Source of the DNA: Aureococcus anophagefferens
Lineage: Eukaryota; Sar; Pelagophyceae; Pelagomonadales; Pelagomonadaceae
Reading direction: 5' to 3'
Length of the DNA: 64,000 nucleotides
Assembly (NCBI RefSeq): GCF_000186865.1
Contig: NW_008705566.1
Location: forward strand, 1,915,699-1,979,698
Positions 38,001-46,112 of the stretch are shown here, piece after piece (position 1 is the stretch's first letter; every line of letters starts with the position of its first letter). The notes beneath the pieces were generated by a model. That model was not told the origin of the DNA, made no database searches, and was given only the letters and a program-made list of their open reading frames with translations. The position numbers and the translations under genes are program-made.

Positions 38001-40363
38001 AGCATCTTCGTCAGCGCCTTCAGGGCGCCGTCGTCCACGAGCCGCTTCAGCGCCGACGGCGACACGGCGACCGTCAGGTTGCAGAGCGCGTGGGACACGC
38101 AGCCGAGCACGCGCTCCTTGAGCGGGTCCTCGGCCTCGAGCAGGCCCCGCATGACGTTCTTCCGGTCGCCCGCGGCGACGTCGTCGGACCCGTGGACGGC
38201 CATGGCCACCTCGAGGCACTCCGGCAGGTCGACCATGGCGCTGCCCACGCCGACGTCCACGACGATGCGCTCCGTGTGCTCGCCGAGCGTCATGTAGTAG
38301 AGGCCGAGCGCCAGCGCCTCGATGGCCGCCGGGTCCGTGTACGCGGCCTCCGGGCACGCCTCGCCCGCGGACGCCAGGGACCGCATGAGGTTGATGACGG
38401 GCGTCAGCGCCTTGCCCGTGAGCATGGGGCCGTGCGACTCGGGCTCGTCCAAAATCTGCGCGAGCGCGCGCGCCCAGCCGCGCCGCGTCTTCACGTCGTT
38501 GACGCGCGCGAGGGCGATGATCACGTCCGCGACGACGATGCCGCTCATGACCACGCTGCTGCGGTTCGCGCTGTCCACGGAGCCGTCGTCGACGGCGCCC
38601 GCCTGGTCCCCGTCGTCGAAGGACCCGCCGCGCGCCGTCGCGCCGGGGTCGAACGCCGGGTCGTACTTCGTGAGCGACCGGCCCGCGATGCCCAGCGCCG
38701 TGCGCCGCCCGCGCCGCCGGCCGCCGGGCGCGGGGTCGTAGGTCCGCGCGACGACGCCGGCGACGGACCCCGGCCGCCGCGTCATGTTGAGCAGCGCCTC
38801 CGTGAGCGGCTGCGTCGCGGACGCCAAACCCCGGCAGTGGAGCGCGACGGCGCGCGCGGTCTCGAGGCCGCCGTCGTTGACGAGGCGCTGGCGGCTCGAC
38901 ACGTCCCGCGTCAGCTTCGACAGCGTCGCTGATATCGCGCTGAGGAGCTCCGGGTCCTCGTCGTTCGCGAGGAGCGCGAGCGCGGGCACCGCGCCGCGCG
39001 CGACCATGTCCGACCGGCACGCGCGCGCGGACGCCAGGTTGTGGAGGCAGGCGGACACGGAGTTGCGCAGCCGCGAGTCGAAGGGGAACTTGCGGCTCAC
39101 GGCGTCGCTCACGGCGTCGGCCTGGACGATCGTCGCGAGCGTCTGGAGCGCGCCCGCCTCGAGGAGCCGGCTCCGCAGCTTGAAGAACACGGACGCGTTG
39201 CAGCACGCGCCCACGGCGACCTGGCGCGCGTCCATGGCCGGCGTGAGCGGGATGGCGCAGACGGCCTTGATCACCGTGTCGAGGCCGTCGTAGGGCTCCG
39301 CGACCGTCGTCAGGTTGTAGAGCGCCTGCACGCAGTAGGGCGCGGCCGTCCGCGGGCCGTGCGCCAGGGTCAGCCGGCACGCGGGCACCATGCCGTCGCC
39401 CACGAGCGACGCCTCGCCGCCGGCGCAGCACGACAGGTTCGCGAGCGTCCGCGCGCAGTGCAGCGCGACGCGGAGCCCGGACGTCTCGCGCTTGTCCTCG
39501 CGCGAGCCCTTGCGGTGGATCCGCCCGCTCTCCATGCGGCCCGAGATGAGCGCGTTGCGCTTCGACGTCGCCGACGGCAGCGACGTCGCGAGCTGGAGCA
39601 CCGCGACCATGACGCCCGACGCCAACAGCGCCTGGAGGTGGTCGCGGCGCCGCGTGAGGTTCGACAGCGCGACCGCGCACGCGCAGCGGATGCGGTCGTC
39701 GTCGATGGACGCCAGGCCGCAGAGCGCGACGACGGCGCCCTCCTCGAGCAGGTAGCCGACGTTGCCCTCGCGCTTGCAGTAGTTGCGCAGCGTCACCGCG
39801 AGCTGCTGCCGCTGCGTCATGTCCTCGGGCTCGGACTCGTCGTCGCTGGAGACGGCCTCGATGTCGTGGCCCTCGAGCTCGGCCTGCGTCGAGCTCTCGG
39901 CGCCCAACTTCATGAGCTCGTCGGCGGCCTCGCGGCTCATGGGCCGCGAGTCGTGGCTGCCGCGCTCGAGCGAGTCGGAGTCGTCGTCGTGGTCGTCCAT
40001 GTCCATGGTCATCGTGTCCACGGCCTCGGACGTCTCCTTCGACGTCGTGATGCGGCTCTTGTAGAGGACGCCGTCGTAGGACTTGGGCGCGCTCGAGAAG
40101 ATGTCGCCGCAGATCTTGTTCTTGAAGACGTTCTTGACCTTCATGAGCGCGGTCATGTCGATGACGGAGTTGCGCTGCATGCGCTCGTCCTCCTCCTCGG
40201 CCTCCTTGGCCTCCTTGGCCCGCTTGCGGATCTCCGGCAGCTTGTCGCCGCCATCCTTGGACCCGTTCGTCAGCTCGTCCTCGGCGTAGCGCAGGAGGAA
40301 GTCCTTGTCCGTGTTCGCCTTGTTGAGCAGCGACCCGCGGAAGAGGTAGCGCTCCTGCGGCAT
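35021..40363 (-). CDS. Giant armadillo-repeat protein, 1,780 aa, single exon
   Basis: After an acidic N-terminal 180 residues (KRAKEAKEAEEEDERMQRNS; MDMDDHDDDSDSLERGSHDS), armadillo-type repeats run to about residue 1650. Recurrent helix-3 motifs such as CACAVALSNLTRRRDHLQAL, LHCARTLANLSCCAGGEA, VSHALCNLTVAVSPSAL, and CAAALCNLSFCKAANARE mark at least fifteen repeats separated by variable inserts. The C terminus is disordered with His/Asp stretches (DTSHKKHKKHGHHHDHD). Armadillo solenoids are protein-binding scaffolds; the closest family could not be named. No kinase, RING or membrane segment is seen. The minus-strand call is supported by dense repeat structure; a long antisense shadow frame (35724-40466) is rejected. 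Confidence 0.9.
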   Translation of the reverse strand: MPQERYLFRGSLLNKANTDKDFLLRYAEDELTNGSKDGGDKLPEIRKRAKEAKEAEEEDERMQRNSVIDMTALMKVKNVFKNKICGDIFSSAPKSYDGVLYKSRITTSKETSEAVDTMTMDMDDHDDDSDSLERGSHDSRPMSREAADELMKLGAESSTQAELEGHDIEAVSSDDESEPEDMTQRQQLAVTLRNYCKREGNVGYLLEEGAVVALCGLASIDDDRIRCACAVALSNLTRRRDHLQALLASGVMVAVLQLATSLPSATSKRNALISGRMESGRIHRKGSREDKRETSGLRVALHCARTLANLSCCAGGEASLVGDGMVPACRLTLAHGPRTAAPYCVQALYNLTTVAEPYDGLDTVIKAVCAIPLTPAMDARQVAVGACCNASVFFKLRSRLLEAGALQTLATIVQADAVSDAVSRKFPFDSRLRNSVSACLHNLASARACRSDMVARGAVPALALLANDEDPELLSAISATLSKLTRDVSSRQRLVNDGGLETARAVALHCRGLASATQPLTEALLNMTRRPGSVAGVVARTYDPAPGGRRRGRRTALGIAGRSLTKYDPAFDPGATARGGSFDDGDQAGAVDDGSVDSANRSSVVMSGIVVADVIIALARVNDVKTRRGWARALAQILDEPESHGPMLTGKALTPVINLMRSLASAGEACPEAAYTDPAAIEALALGLYYMTLGEHTERIVVDVGVGSAMVDLPECLEVAMAVHGSDDVAAGDRKNVMRGLLEAEDPLKERVLGCVSHALCNLTVAVSPSALKRLVDDGALKALTKMLKSGILSVQASCATALANIAFSRSVRDAFTEGGMWSPITDVARVLIRHTHEDTDLHGFTGGFAGEWVEACNGALVGGCCAALASLSFEPEARAQLQEAGALGAVLEICLTCQSNLTSVVETITTRRCATTLCNISSDNNETRRCQLVEQGIVSALARLSESYSEDMQNDIARCLCNLACAADTPQNAVPTRRCCAQAFWNICTPPTLTYLLEAAIEAREREARRASVAADDAKKKKEPGGGGLRALQPNMGFVHAFALLAAQDDEPTLALVGALFAAVADRSCGRRVLVEAKNKVLHGMYTLLRSRTRSTRLTAGLAVCSLLTHGESAPEAVRTGGLNVVKVLAIQGDDDAALASAHALAALGARGDPYEIRRLVNDGVAPVPVHLIMSHGADVAMVAVRAITCLAIHEELRAPLVKAGAATALVSVCLRDAATRDELADALARGLLYLASSHDEVPAIVSQRAVTALVILGRHVAGRRRNGSLPELFRDVPRMCVAAIQQFTFCDEVQPEIVGDGGAMLVVEQICGEGVTAAERAPVAPDAAVALANLARTERLATDLLEDGAGEAALVLTGEPGVADDRHGTWRILTTLFHLTLYSARHREQLIADGAVARVAALVPACRGPARQCAAAALCNLSFCKAANAREAMVEQGAVHALVHMAEHFSNETTQNWCSVALSNLSSHTDVQPGDVAALLGITFGPAEDGGIPIASLATASAASAAASPSKRQLKREGDALEPGHESHGGHGLDHHGLLGEGGGDHGLLGDGLEIAGLEGEDASLASSVTIQPKAVTRAMSGKVRTILGASGMGKHASVAELLKIPEDDGNLLRQRPPEPDWFSVSREHHEAFATQALRKMASKACADTLPPRRSAGLAEQERGNTMLENVTPPALVETFMDVAVQQDTIGGDDAFAADDIIPIAFPKLPERPDLAPPAVRVDEHQRILNLASESGHDVDTSHKKHKKHGHHHDHDDSMASTPPPGSADSSHPPRSAE

Positions 40364-40591
40364 GGTTTCGTCGGTTCCGTCGCGCGCGGCGGGCGGCGAC
40401 GGGAGCGGCGGCGACGGCCCCGGAGCGCGGCCCGAGCGGCCCGCCGACGACGCGGCCGGGCAGCACCTATGCCCGCTCTACCCGTCCCGATCGAGGGCGC
40501 TGTCGGGTTGTTTGATACCTGACGGCAATAAACTTTTATTGATATCTAACTTTGAACATTGGGCTGCCCCGACCGCGATCGATCGTCTGGC

Positions 40592-41047
40592 ATGAGCGCC
40601 GGCCAAATAGCCGCCAAGGAGGCCTCAAAGGCCGCCCAGAAGGAGAAGGAGCTCGCCGCCTTCGCGAAGAAGCAGGCCCAGCGGGATAAAGTCTGGCAAC
40701 AGGGTGCCAAAGACACGAGCAAGCAGGAGGAAGCGACTGCCAAGAGCGAGGAAAAGGTACGCACGTGCTCGAGCTCGAAGTCCGACGAACGCGGCAACAG
40801 GCGAAGGCCAAGGCCGAGAAGGACAAGCTCCTCGCGGCCGAGGGCGGCGCGCCGTCCGGCGGAGGTGCGCCGCGCGCGTCGCCGTCGCCGTCGTCGGACG
40901 CGGCGCGCCGCCGCAGGCAAGGTCATGAAGAAGTGCAAGGAGTGCAAGCAGATGTACAACATCAACAGCAAGAAGGGCTGCGAGAACTGCACGGCGCTGC
41001 TCTTCGGCGGCGCGGCGCCCGGCGGGAAGAAGGGTAAGAAGAAGTGA
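40592..41047 (+). CDS. Small Lso2/CCDC124-like protein with C-terminal CxxC pairs; two tiny introns
   Basis: Exons 40592-40756, 40801-40864 and 40917-41047 give 119 residues. Introns of 44 bp (GTACGC...CAACAG) and 52 bp (GTGCGC...CCGCAG) are both GT-AG and both needed to keep the frame from MSAGQIAAKEASKAAQKEKE to the C-terminal KKCKECKQMYNINSKKGCEN. The N-terminal charged helix with a WQQGAK element followed by KSEEKAKAKAEKDKLLAAEG resembles the first half of Lso2/CCDC124, which binds idle ribosomes near the decoding centre. The C-terminal CxxC...CxxC-like cluster (CKEC ... CENC) could bind zinc and is not part of Lso2. The call is tentative. It ends 6 bp from a convergent gene. Confidence 0.7.
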   Translation: MSAGQIAAKEASKAAQKEKELAAFAKKQAQRDKVWQQGAKDTSKQEEATAKSEEKVRTCSSSKSDERGNRRRPRPRRTSSSRPRAARRPAEVRRARRRRRRRTRRAAAGKVMKKCKECKQMYNINSKKGCENCTALLFGGAAPGGKKGKKK

Positions 41048-41053
41048 TTCAAG

Positions 41054-42226
41054 TTAGTCCGGGAGCAAAGCCGCCGCGAGCGCGCGCGCGCGGTCGCGGA
41101 CGTCGCGGGCCATGTCGGCGACGTCGCGGAGCGCGGCGGCGCGGTCCGCGGCGGGCGCGTCGACGACGGCCCGGAGCCCCGCGAGCGCATCGGCGCGTGC
41201 GGCGCCCGGCGCGCGCGGCGCGAGGCCGAGGTAGGCGAGGCCCGCGTCCGTCGCCCGGGCCTCGACGGCCGCGCCGTCGAGGGCCTCGACGACGCCCAGG
41301 GCCCGCGCCGCCTCGCGCCGCAGGCGGTCCGCCGCGCCGGCGCGCCGGTGGAGGCACGCGTGGCGCAGGAAGGGCGCGTCGCCGAGCGCGAGGCCCCGGA
41401 GCGCCGCGTGCGCGCCCGCCGCCGCGCCGGCGCCGCGGAGCGCGGCCTGGAGCGCGCCCTCCCAGGTGAGCGGCGCGTGGACGTCGACGCCGAAGGACAC
41501 GTGGACGGAGAGCGCGTCGCCCGCGTTCTCGCAGCAGTGGGGCGCGCCCCGGGGCACGTAGAGCGCGCCGCCGGCGGCGAGGTCGACGGCGCGCTCGCCG
41601 CCGTACGCGGCGTCCGCGCGCGCCGTCGCCCGCTCGCGCGCCGGGGGCGGCACGTAGCCATCGGCCTCGCGCAGGCACCAGCGCTTGGCGCCCGCGAGCT
41701 GCACTGCGAAGACGCAGTGGCGGTCGACGTGGGGCCTCGCGGCGCTCGCGCCCGGCGGCGTGACGTAGACGTTCGCCTGCGCCGGCAGCCCGAGGAAGTC
41801 CTGCACGGCGAAGCACGCGGCGGCGAGGCGCCGGCTCCGGAGCTCGGCGTGGCGGATCGTCACGCTGTAGCCCCCGGCGAGCGCGGCGCGCGCGGCCGCG
41901 GCCGCGCCGCCGGCCGCGACGGCGCCCGCGTAGCGCTCCCAGGCCGGCGGCGCCCAGCGGCCGAGCTCGTAGTCGACGCCGCGCCGCGGCGGCCCGCCCT
42001 CGGGCGCGCCGGCCTCGCAGCCCGCGACGGACGCGCTCGCGTCGAGGAGGTCGAGGACCGCGGCGACGTCGAACGCCGCCGCGGCGCCGGGCTCGGACGC
42101 GCAGCGGCCGGACTCGAAAACGCCGTCGAGGAAGTCGGGGCGGCGCAGGAGGCGCGCGAGCGCGGCGAAGGCCGCGTCCGCGTCGAGCGCCGCGAGCGCC
42201 GCGTCGCCGTCGAGCAGCGCGGCCAT
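41054..42226 (-). CDS. JmjC/cupin-4 oxygenase, ribosomal-oxygenase-like
   Basis: 390 residues. The Fe(II)/2-oxoglutarate site is H-x-D in RPHVDRHCVFAVQLAGAKRW (about residue 164) and the distal His in LYVPRGAPHCCENAGDALSV (about 229). The flanking pattern (VYVTPPGASAARPHVD; a VQL.G.K.W block; LY.PRG..H) is that of cupin_4/MINA53/NO66-type ribosomal oxygenases, which hydroxylate ribosomal proteins or histones. The C-terminal 120 residues are helical and Ala/Arg-rich, where family members have a winged-helix domain. The start at 42226 has a good context (ACCATGG). A micro-ORF ends 2 bp upstream. Confidence 0.83.
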   Translation of the reverse strand: MAALLDGDAALAALDADAAFAALARLLRRPDFLDGVFESGRCASEPGAAAAFDVAAVLDLLDASASVAGCEAGAPEGGPPRRGVDYELGRWAPPAWERYAGAVAAGGAAAAARAALAGGYSVTIRHAELRSRRLAAACFAVQDFLGLPAQANVYVTPPGASAARPHVDRHCVFAVQLAGAKRWCLREADGYVPPPARERATARADAAYGGERAVDLAAGGALYVPRGAPHCCENAGDALSVHVSFGVDVHAPLTWEGALQAALRGAGAAAGAHAALRGLALGDAPFLRHACLHRRAGAADRLRREAARALGVVEALDGAAVEARATDAGLAYLGLAPRAPGAARADALAGLRAVVDAPAADRAAALRDVADMARDVRDRARALAAALLPD

Positions 42227-42228
42227 GG

Positions 42229-42399
42229 TCAGAGGCGCCGACCTTCGTAGAGCGACAGGTTGCGGAGCTTGAGGCGCTGCGCCAGCTTGTAGCACAGCAC
42301 GCCGATCGCGGCCATCCAGAGCTCGAACTTGTACACGGTCAGCGCCGCCTCGGCGGCGGACGCGCTGATCGCCGCGGCCTCGTCGATGAGCACGACCAT
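42229..42399 (-). CDS. 56-aa putative membrane microprotein just upstream of the JmjC gene
   Basis: From ATG at 42399 (AATATGG, A at -3) the product is MVVLIDEAAAISASAAEAAL, then TVYKFELWMAAIGVLCYKLA with one amphipathic/hydrophobic helix, ending KLRNLSLYEGRRL. Its composition is like a real small membrane protein. The stop is only 2 bp before the JmjC ATG on the same strand, so the two would be dicistronic or the micro-ORF is a regulatory uORF. No family is recognised. Confidence 0.4.
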   Translation of the reverse strand: MVVLIDEAAAISASAAEAALTVYKFELWMAAIGVLCYKLAQRLKLRNLSLYEGRRL

Positions 42400-42744
42400 A
42401 TTTTGGCAATCAGGCGGACAGTGCTCGCACGACCCGTGGTGGCGCGCGCGCGGCCGGGCTTGGTCCAGCAGCGGCGCGGCGCGTCGTCGCGCGCGGCGGC
42501 GGCGGGCGGCTGGGGGCGGGCGACAGCACGTTGCCGCAGCACCATCAGCACCGGGGCGAACCTTGCACCTGCGTGTCGCTTCGACGCCGGCTCCAAGCGC
42601 AAGCACAAACGTCTAAAAGCTTGCGACGCGCCGGGGGCACGCGCGCCCCGGTCCGGAGCCGCCCGCGCCGCCGCGCCGCGCCTCGGCTCCTCGCATCGCG
42701 CCGCCGCCCGGACGAAATCAGCGGAGACTGCGACGGCGGGCGTC
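42400..42744. other. Divergent intergenic region, 345 bp
   Basis: Upstream DNA shared by the micro-ORF/JmjC unit (minus) and the BAHD-like gene (plus). No motif stands out beyond GC-rich stretches. Confidence 0.55.
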
Positions 42745-44226
42745 ATGATCCAGTGCCTCGCCTTCGGTGAGGGCTACGTCGACTACTTCGACGAGGGGAC
42801 CGTGGAGCTCGCGACCTGCGGCATCAGCGAGGCGACGAACGCCGTCATCGCGCCCGGGCCGCAGGAGAGCCGCGGCGACCTGCCGGCGCAGGTCGTGGAT
42901 TTCGCGTGGTTCTTCGAGGACGTCGCGTCGCCCGACACGTTCGCGGACCGCATCTACCGGAGCCTCCAGCGCACGCTGCGGGCCTTCCCCGAGGCCGAGG
43001 GCCGGTGCGTGCGCACGCCGGAGTCGTGGCAGATCAAATGCTGCAACCACGGCGTGCCGTTCTCGCGCGTGCTCAACTTCGGCCTCGACCTCGAGCAGCA
43101 GCGGCACAAGCCCGCGGCCGGCCACCTCTTCGACCGCGTCGACGGCGACCGCGTGCTCGGCGGCGACGAGCCCCTCCTGCGCGTGAAGCTGACGCTCTTC
43201 GGGGCGCGGGGCTACTGCCTCGCGCTCAGCGCGAGCCGCGCGCTCTGCGACGCGCACGGGCTTTTGGCCCTGTTCACGCGGGCCTGGAGCTCGAACGAGC
43301 GCGCGGCGATCTGCCCGGCGCCGTCCCACGACAGAGACTGCGTGCCCCTGAGCCGCGCGGCGCCCCACGACGACGTGAGGCGCCTCGTCGAGACGCTCGT
43401 GCCGCCGCCGGCGTCGATCTACGGCACGCTCGCGCGGTCCTTCTTCTTCGGCGCGCCGGCGCCCAAGGTCGAGACGCTCCTGCGCCTGTCCTTCAGCCAG
43501 GCGGACGTGGAGCGGCTGAAGCGCGACACGGTCGGCGGCGCGGTGCCGAAGGTGTCGACGAACGACGTGCTCGTGGCCCACGCGGCCCACGTCGTCGCGC
43601 TGCTCCTCGAGGGGGGCATCCCGGGCCGCGACGCCGGCGACGCCCTCCACTGCTACTGCGCCCTGGACCTGCGCAAGTACGCGGACGACCCGCGGCTCGC
43701 GAACCGCGCGTTCTGCAACGCCGTCGCGTCGCTGCGCCTCGCGTCCATGCCCCTGCCCTCGGGCGCGGCGGCGGCCAAGGCCCTCGCGCGCGACCTGCGG
43801 ACGACCCTCGAGTCGCTGTCGCCCGACGCCGCGCGGCACCTCCGCGCGGCCTACGACCGGCTCCCGCCGGGCTCCGCGGTGCAGGGCCCCGCGATGGTCT
43901 GCACGAACTGGCTCAAGCTCCCGGCGAACGAGGTCGGCTTCAACGGCGAGACCGCGGCGTCCTACGGCCTGGGCCTCTCCTACTGGAGGGACGCGGCGGA
44001 GATGATGGCCAAGACCGCGGCGACGCGCAACGTCGTCGCCGTCTGCGCCTTCTCGCGCAACTGCGAGGACGCGTCGGGGGCCTCCATCTACGCCGACATC
44101 CTCCTCCCGACGGGCGGCAAGGACGACTCCGCCATCAAGGTCCACAGCCTCGCGGACAACGCGAGGCTCCACCCGCTCCTCCGCCTCAAGCTCGCCGCGG
44201 GGCCCGCGTTCATCGACGTCAGCTGA
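42745..44226 (+). CDS. BAHD (HXXXD) acyltransferase-fold protein with Arg in place of catalytic His
   Basis: 493 residues from MIQCLAFGEGYVDYFDEG. BAHD-like landmarks occur in order: LALSASRALCDAHGLLALFT (the HxxxDG site), VSTNDVLVAHAAHVVALL (as STNDVLTA), LDLRKYADDPRLANRAFCNA (as VDxRxRxxP...GN), and NWLKLPANEVGFNGETAASY (as SW.RF...DFGWGKP). BAHD enzymes move acyl groups from CoA to alcohols or amines, mostly in plants and fungi. Here the HxxxD is R165-x-x-x-D169, so the base is missing, and the C-terminal DFGWG is GFNGE. It may be non-catalytic or use another base. Homologous BAHD-like proteins are found in stramenopiles, but this one is diverged. Confidence 0.75.
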   Translation: MIQCLAFGEGYVDYFDEGTVELATCGISEATNAVIAPGPQESRGDLPAQVVDFAWFFEDVASPDTFADRIYRSLQRTLRAFPEAEGRCVRTPESWQIKCCNHGVPFSRVLNFGLDLEQQRHKPAAGHLFDRVDGDRVLGGDEPLLRVKLTLFGARGYCLALSASRALCDAHGLLALFTRAWSSNERAAICPAPSHDRDCVPLSRAAPHDDVRRLVETLVPPPASIYGTLARSFFFGAPAPKVETLLRLSFSQADVERLKRDTVGGAVPKVSTNDVLVAHAAHVVALLLEGGIPGRDAGDALHCYCALDLRKYADDPRLANRAFCNAVASLRLASMPLPSGAAAAKALARDLRTTLESLSPDAARHLRAAYDRLPPGSAVQGPAMVCTNWLKLPANEVGFNGETAASYGLGLSYWRDAAEMMAKTAATRNVVAVCAFSRNCEDASGASIYADILLPTGGKDDSAIKVHSLADNARLHPLLRLKLAAGPAFIDVS

Positions 44227-44375
44227 GCTCGATCTCCGCCCGCCCGCGCCTCGATCTCCGCCGCGGCCTAGTCTCTCTTTCCGTCGAGCGCGCGCCGGCT
44301 TCCGAGTCTCTCTCTCTCTCATCGTGGCGGCGTCACTGGCGACCAGAGCTGAAATCCAAAAAGTGTGTTGGGAGC

Positions 44376-46100
44376 ATGATGTGGGGCTGCGTGCGCCACC
44401 TCCTCGCCCTGGCCGCGTGCGCCCGGGCGACGATCTACGAGAACCGGGCGGCGGCGGAGACCATGCTCCACGACGAGCTCTTCCGCGACCCCGTGAGCTC
44501 CGCCGTCACGGGCCTCGACGTCTACGACCCCAACGTCGCGCCGTCGCCCCGCGGGGGGCTCGTGGTGAAGGTGGGCTTCCACGTGCTGAACATCATGGTC
44601 GACAGCGACGACCTGAGCGCGCGCGTCTCGGGCTGGATGCAGCGGAACTGGGTCGACGAGCGGCTCTCGTGGAACACGTCGGAGTACCGCTACTACGACG
44701 ACGACGGCGCCGCGCGGCCCCTCGCGACGCTGACGCGGCCCTTCGGGTACTGGCGCCCGGACCTCGAGCTCTACGAGGCCGTCGCCGAGGCCGAGCGCAT
44801 CGACGGCGTCGCCCACGTCGGCAGCGACGGCTTCGCGCAGTGGAGCAACCCGGAGATGTTCACGTTCCGCATCAAGCTCGTCACGAAGGACTTCCCCTAC
44901 GACCGCCAGACGCTGCGCTTCACGCTGGGCGCCACGGGGTCGCGGCCCGAGAAGCAGGACCTGGAGTGGATCGACCACATCGGCGTCGACGTGTCGTCGC
45001 TCGACAAGCTCAACGACTGGACCGTCAAGTCCGCGAGCTGGGGCCGCGAGGTGGGCAGTCACTACAGCTCCTACGCCGTGCCCTACCTCACGGCGGCCAT
45101 CGAGATCCGGCGCGAGAGCCACTTCTACATCCGCACCATCGTCATGCCGAACATCGTCATCACGGCCATGGGCCTCGTGGCCCAGGCGATCATCGGCTGG
45201 TCGCGGTCGTCGGAGATCGCCGCGTTCGCGGCGGACGTGGGCTACACCGTGGCGCTCACGCTGACGGCCCAGAACCTGTTCACGGCGGACCTGCTCCCGC
45301 GGCAGCGCGACCCGACCTACGCGGAGCTGTCGTTCGTCGTCTCGCTCGTCGTCACGTGCGTGTCGACGCTGCTGAGCGTCATGCGCTTCCACTACTACCG
45401 CAAGCGCGACAGCGAGAAGGACGGCGCCGCGGCGCCGCCGGAGCCCGAGGGGCCGCCCCGGCCCCTGAGCAAGCGCGAGATGCTCAACCACCTCAAGGGC
45501 AGCGTCCACAGCGAGTCCTACGACATCGCCGAGTACCCGTTCGCGCGCTTCGTCTGGGACCTGAGCTGCATCCCGACGGTGTCGGCGGTCTACGTGTTCC
45601 TCATGCGCCACTACGCGGAGAAGCGCAGCGCGTCGGACGCGGAGCTCAAGGCCCTGGACAGCTACCTGTCGCCGCTGCTCATCATCGTCATGCTCGTGTC
45701 CGCGTTCGACATCTGGGCCTCGAGGAAGACCATCCACACCTGGCTCCGGGGGCTGTACCGGGCCTGGATGGCGCTGGAGCTCGAGGAGGAGAAGGTCGTC
45801 GAGATCGTCAAGCGCCACTCTTCGAAGGCCGAACCGCCGAACCGCGACAAGGGCCTCGGCGACCACCTCCGCGTGCTCGAGGACCACCTCACGACGCTCC
45901 GGGCCCACTTCGGCGCCGACCGGAGCGCGTCGTCGCCGACCTTGTCGCCGGCGGGCCGCGCGGCCGACGTCGAGCGCGGCCTCGCGCTCGAGCGGCCCGC
46001 GGCCGTCGCCGCGGGCGACGACTTCGCCGCCTGCTCCTGGGCGGCCGCGGCCGACGCGCCGCCGGACGCCACGCTCCGCCAGCGCCCCCTCCACGTCTAA
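44376..46100 (+). CDS. Pentameric ligand-gated ion channel (Cys-loop receptor family) without the Cys loop
   Basis: 574 residues. A short signal peptide (MMWGCVRHLLALAACARAT) precedes a beta-sandwich extracellular domain with the family marks WVDERLSWNTSEY, FGYWRPDLELYEAV, GFAQWSNPEMFTFRIKL and DFPYDRQTLRFTLG. In animals the segment FPxDxQ lies between two cysteines; here both are absent, as in bacterial GLIC/ELIC. Then four membrane helices follow from FYIRTIVMPNIVITAMGLVA (M1), the pore-lining M2 (VGYTVALTLTAQNLFTADLL), M3 (LSFVVSLVVTCVSTLL) and M4 (LIIVMLVSAFDIW), with a long M3-M4 cytosolic loop. It is a cation or anion channel gated by an unknown ligand. Rare in algae. Confidence 0.85.
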   Translation: MMWGCVRHLLALAACARATIYENRAAAETMLHDELFRDPVSSAVTGLDVYDPNVAPSPRGGLVVKVGFHVLNIMVDSDDLSARVSGWMQRNWVDERLSWNTSEYRYYDDDGAARPLATLTRPFGYWRPDLELYEAVAEAERIDGVAHVGSDGFAQWSNPEMFTFRIKLVTKDFPYDRQTLRFTLGATGSRPEKQDLEWIDHIGVDVSSLDKLNDWTVKSASWGREVGSHYSSYAVPYLTAAIEIRRESHFYIRTIVMPNIVITAMGLVAQAIIGWSRSSEIAAFAADVGYTVALTLTAQNLFTADLLPRQRDPTYAELSFVVSLVVTCVSTLLSVMRFHYYRKRDSEKDGAAAPPEPEGPPRPLSKREMLNHLKGSVHSESYDIAEYPFARFVWDLSCIPTVSAVYVFLMRHYAEKRSASDAELKALDSYLSPLLIIVMLVSAFDIWASRKTIHTWLRGLYRAWMALELEEEKVVEIVKRHSSKAEPPNRDKGLGDHLRVLEDHLTTLRAHFGADRSASSPTLSPAGRAADVERGLALERPAAVAAGDDFAACSWAAAADAPPDATLRQRPLHV

Positions 46101-46112
46101 GAAAGAAGCGCC

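Noticed and set aside
35724..40466. 1,580-aa frame overlapping the armadillo gene on the same strand
   Set aside because: Low-complexity Arg/Ala/Gly shadow, common at this GC content; the armadillo frame has real repeats.
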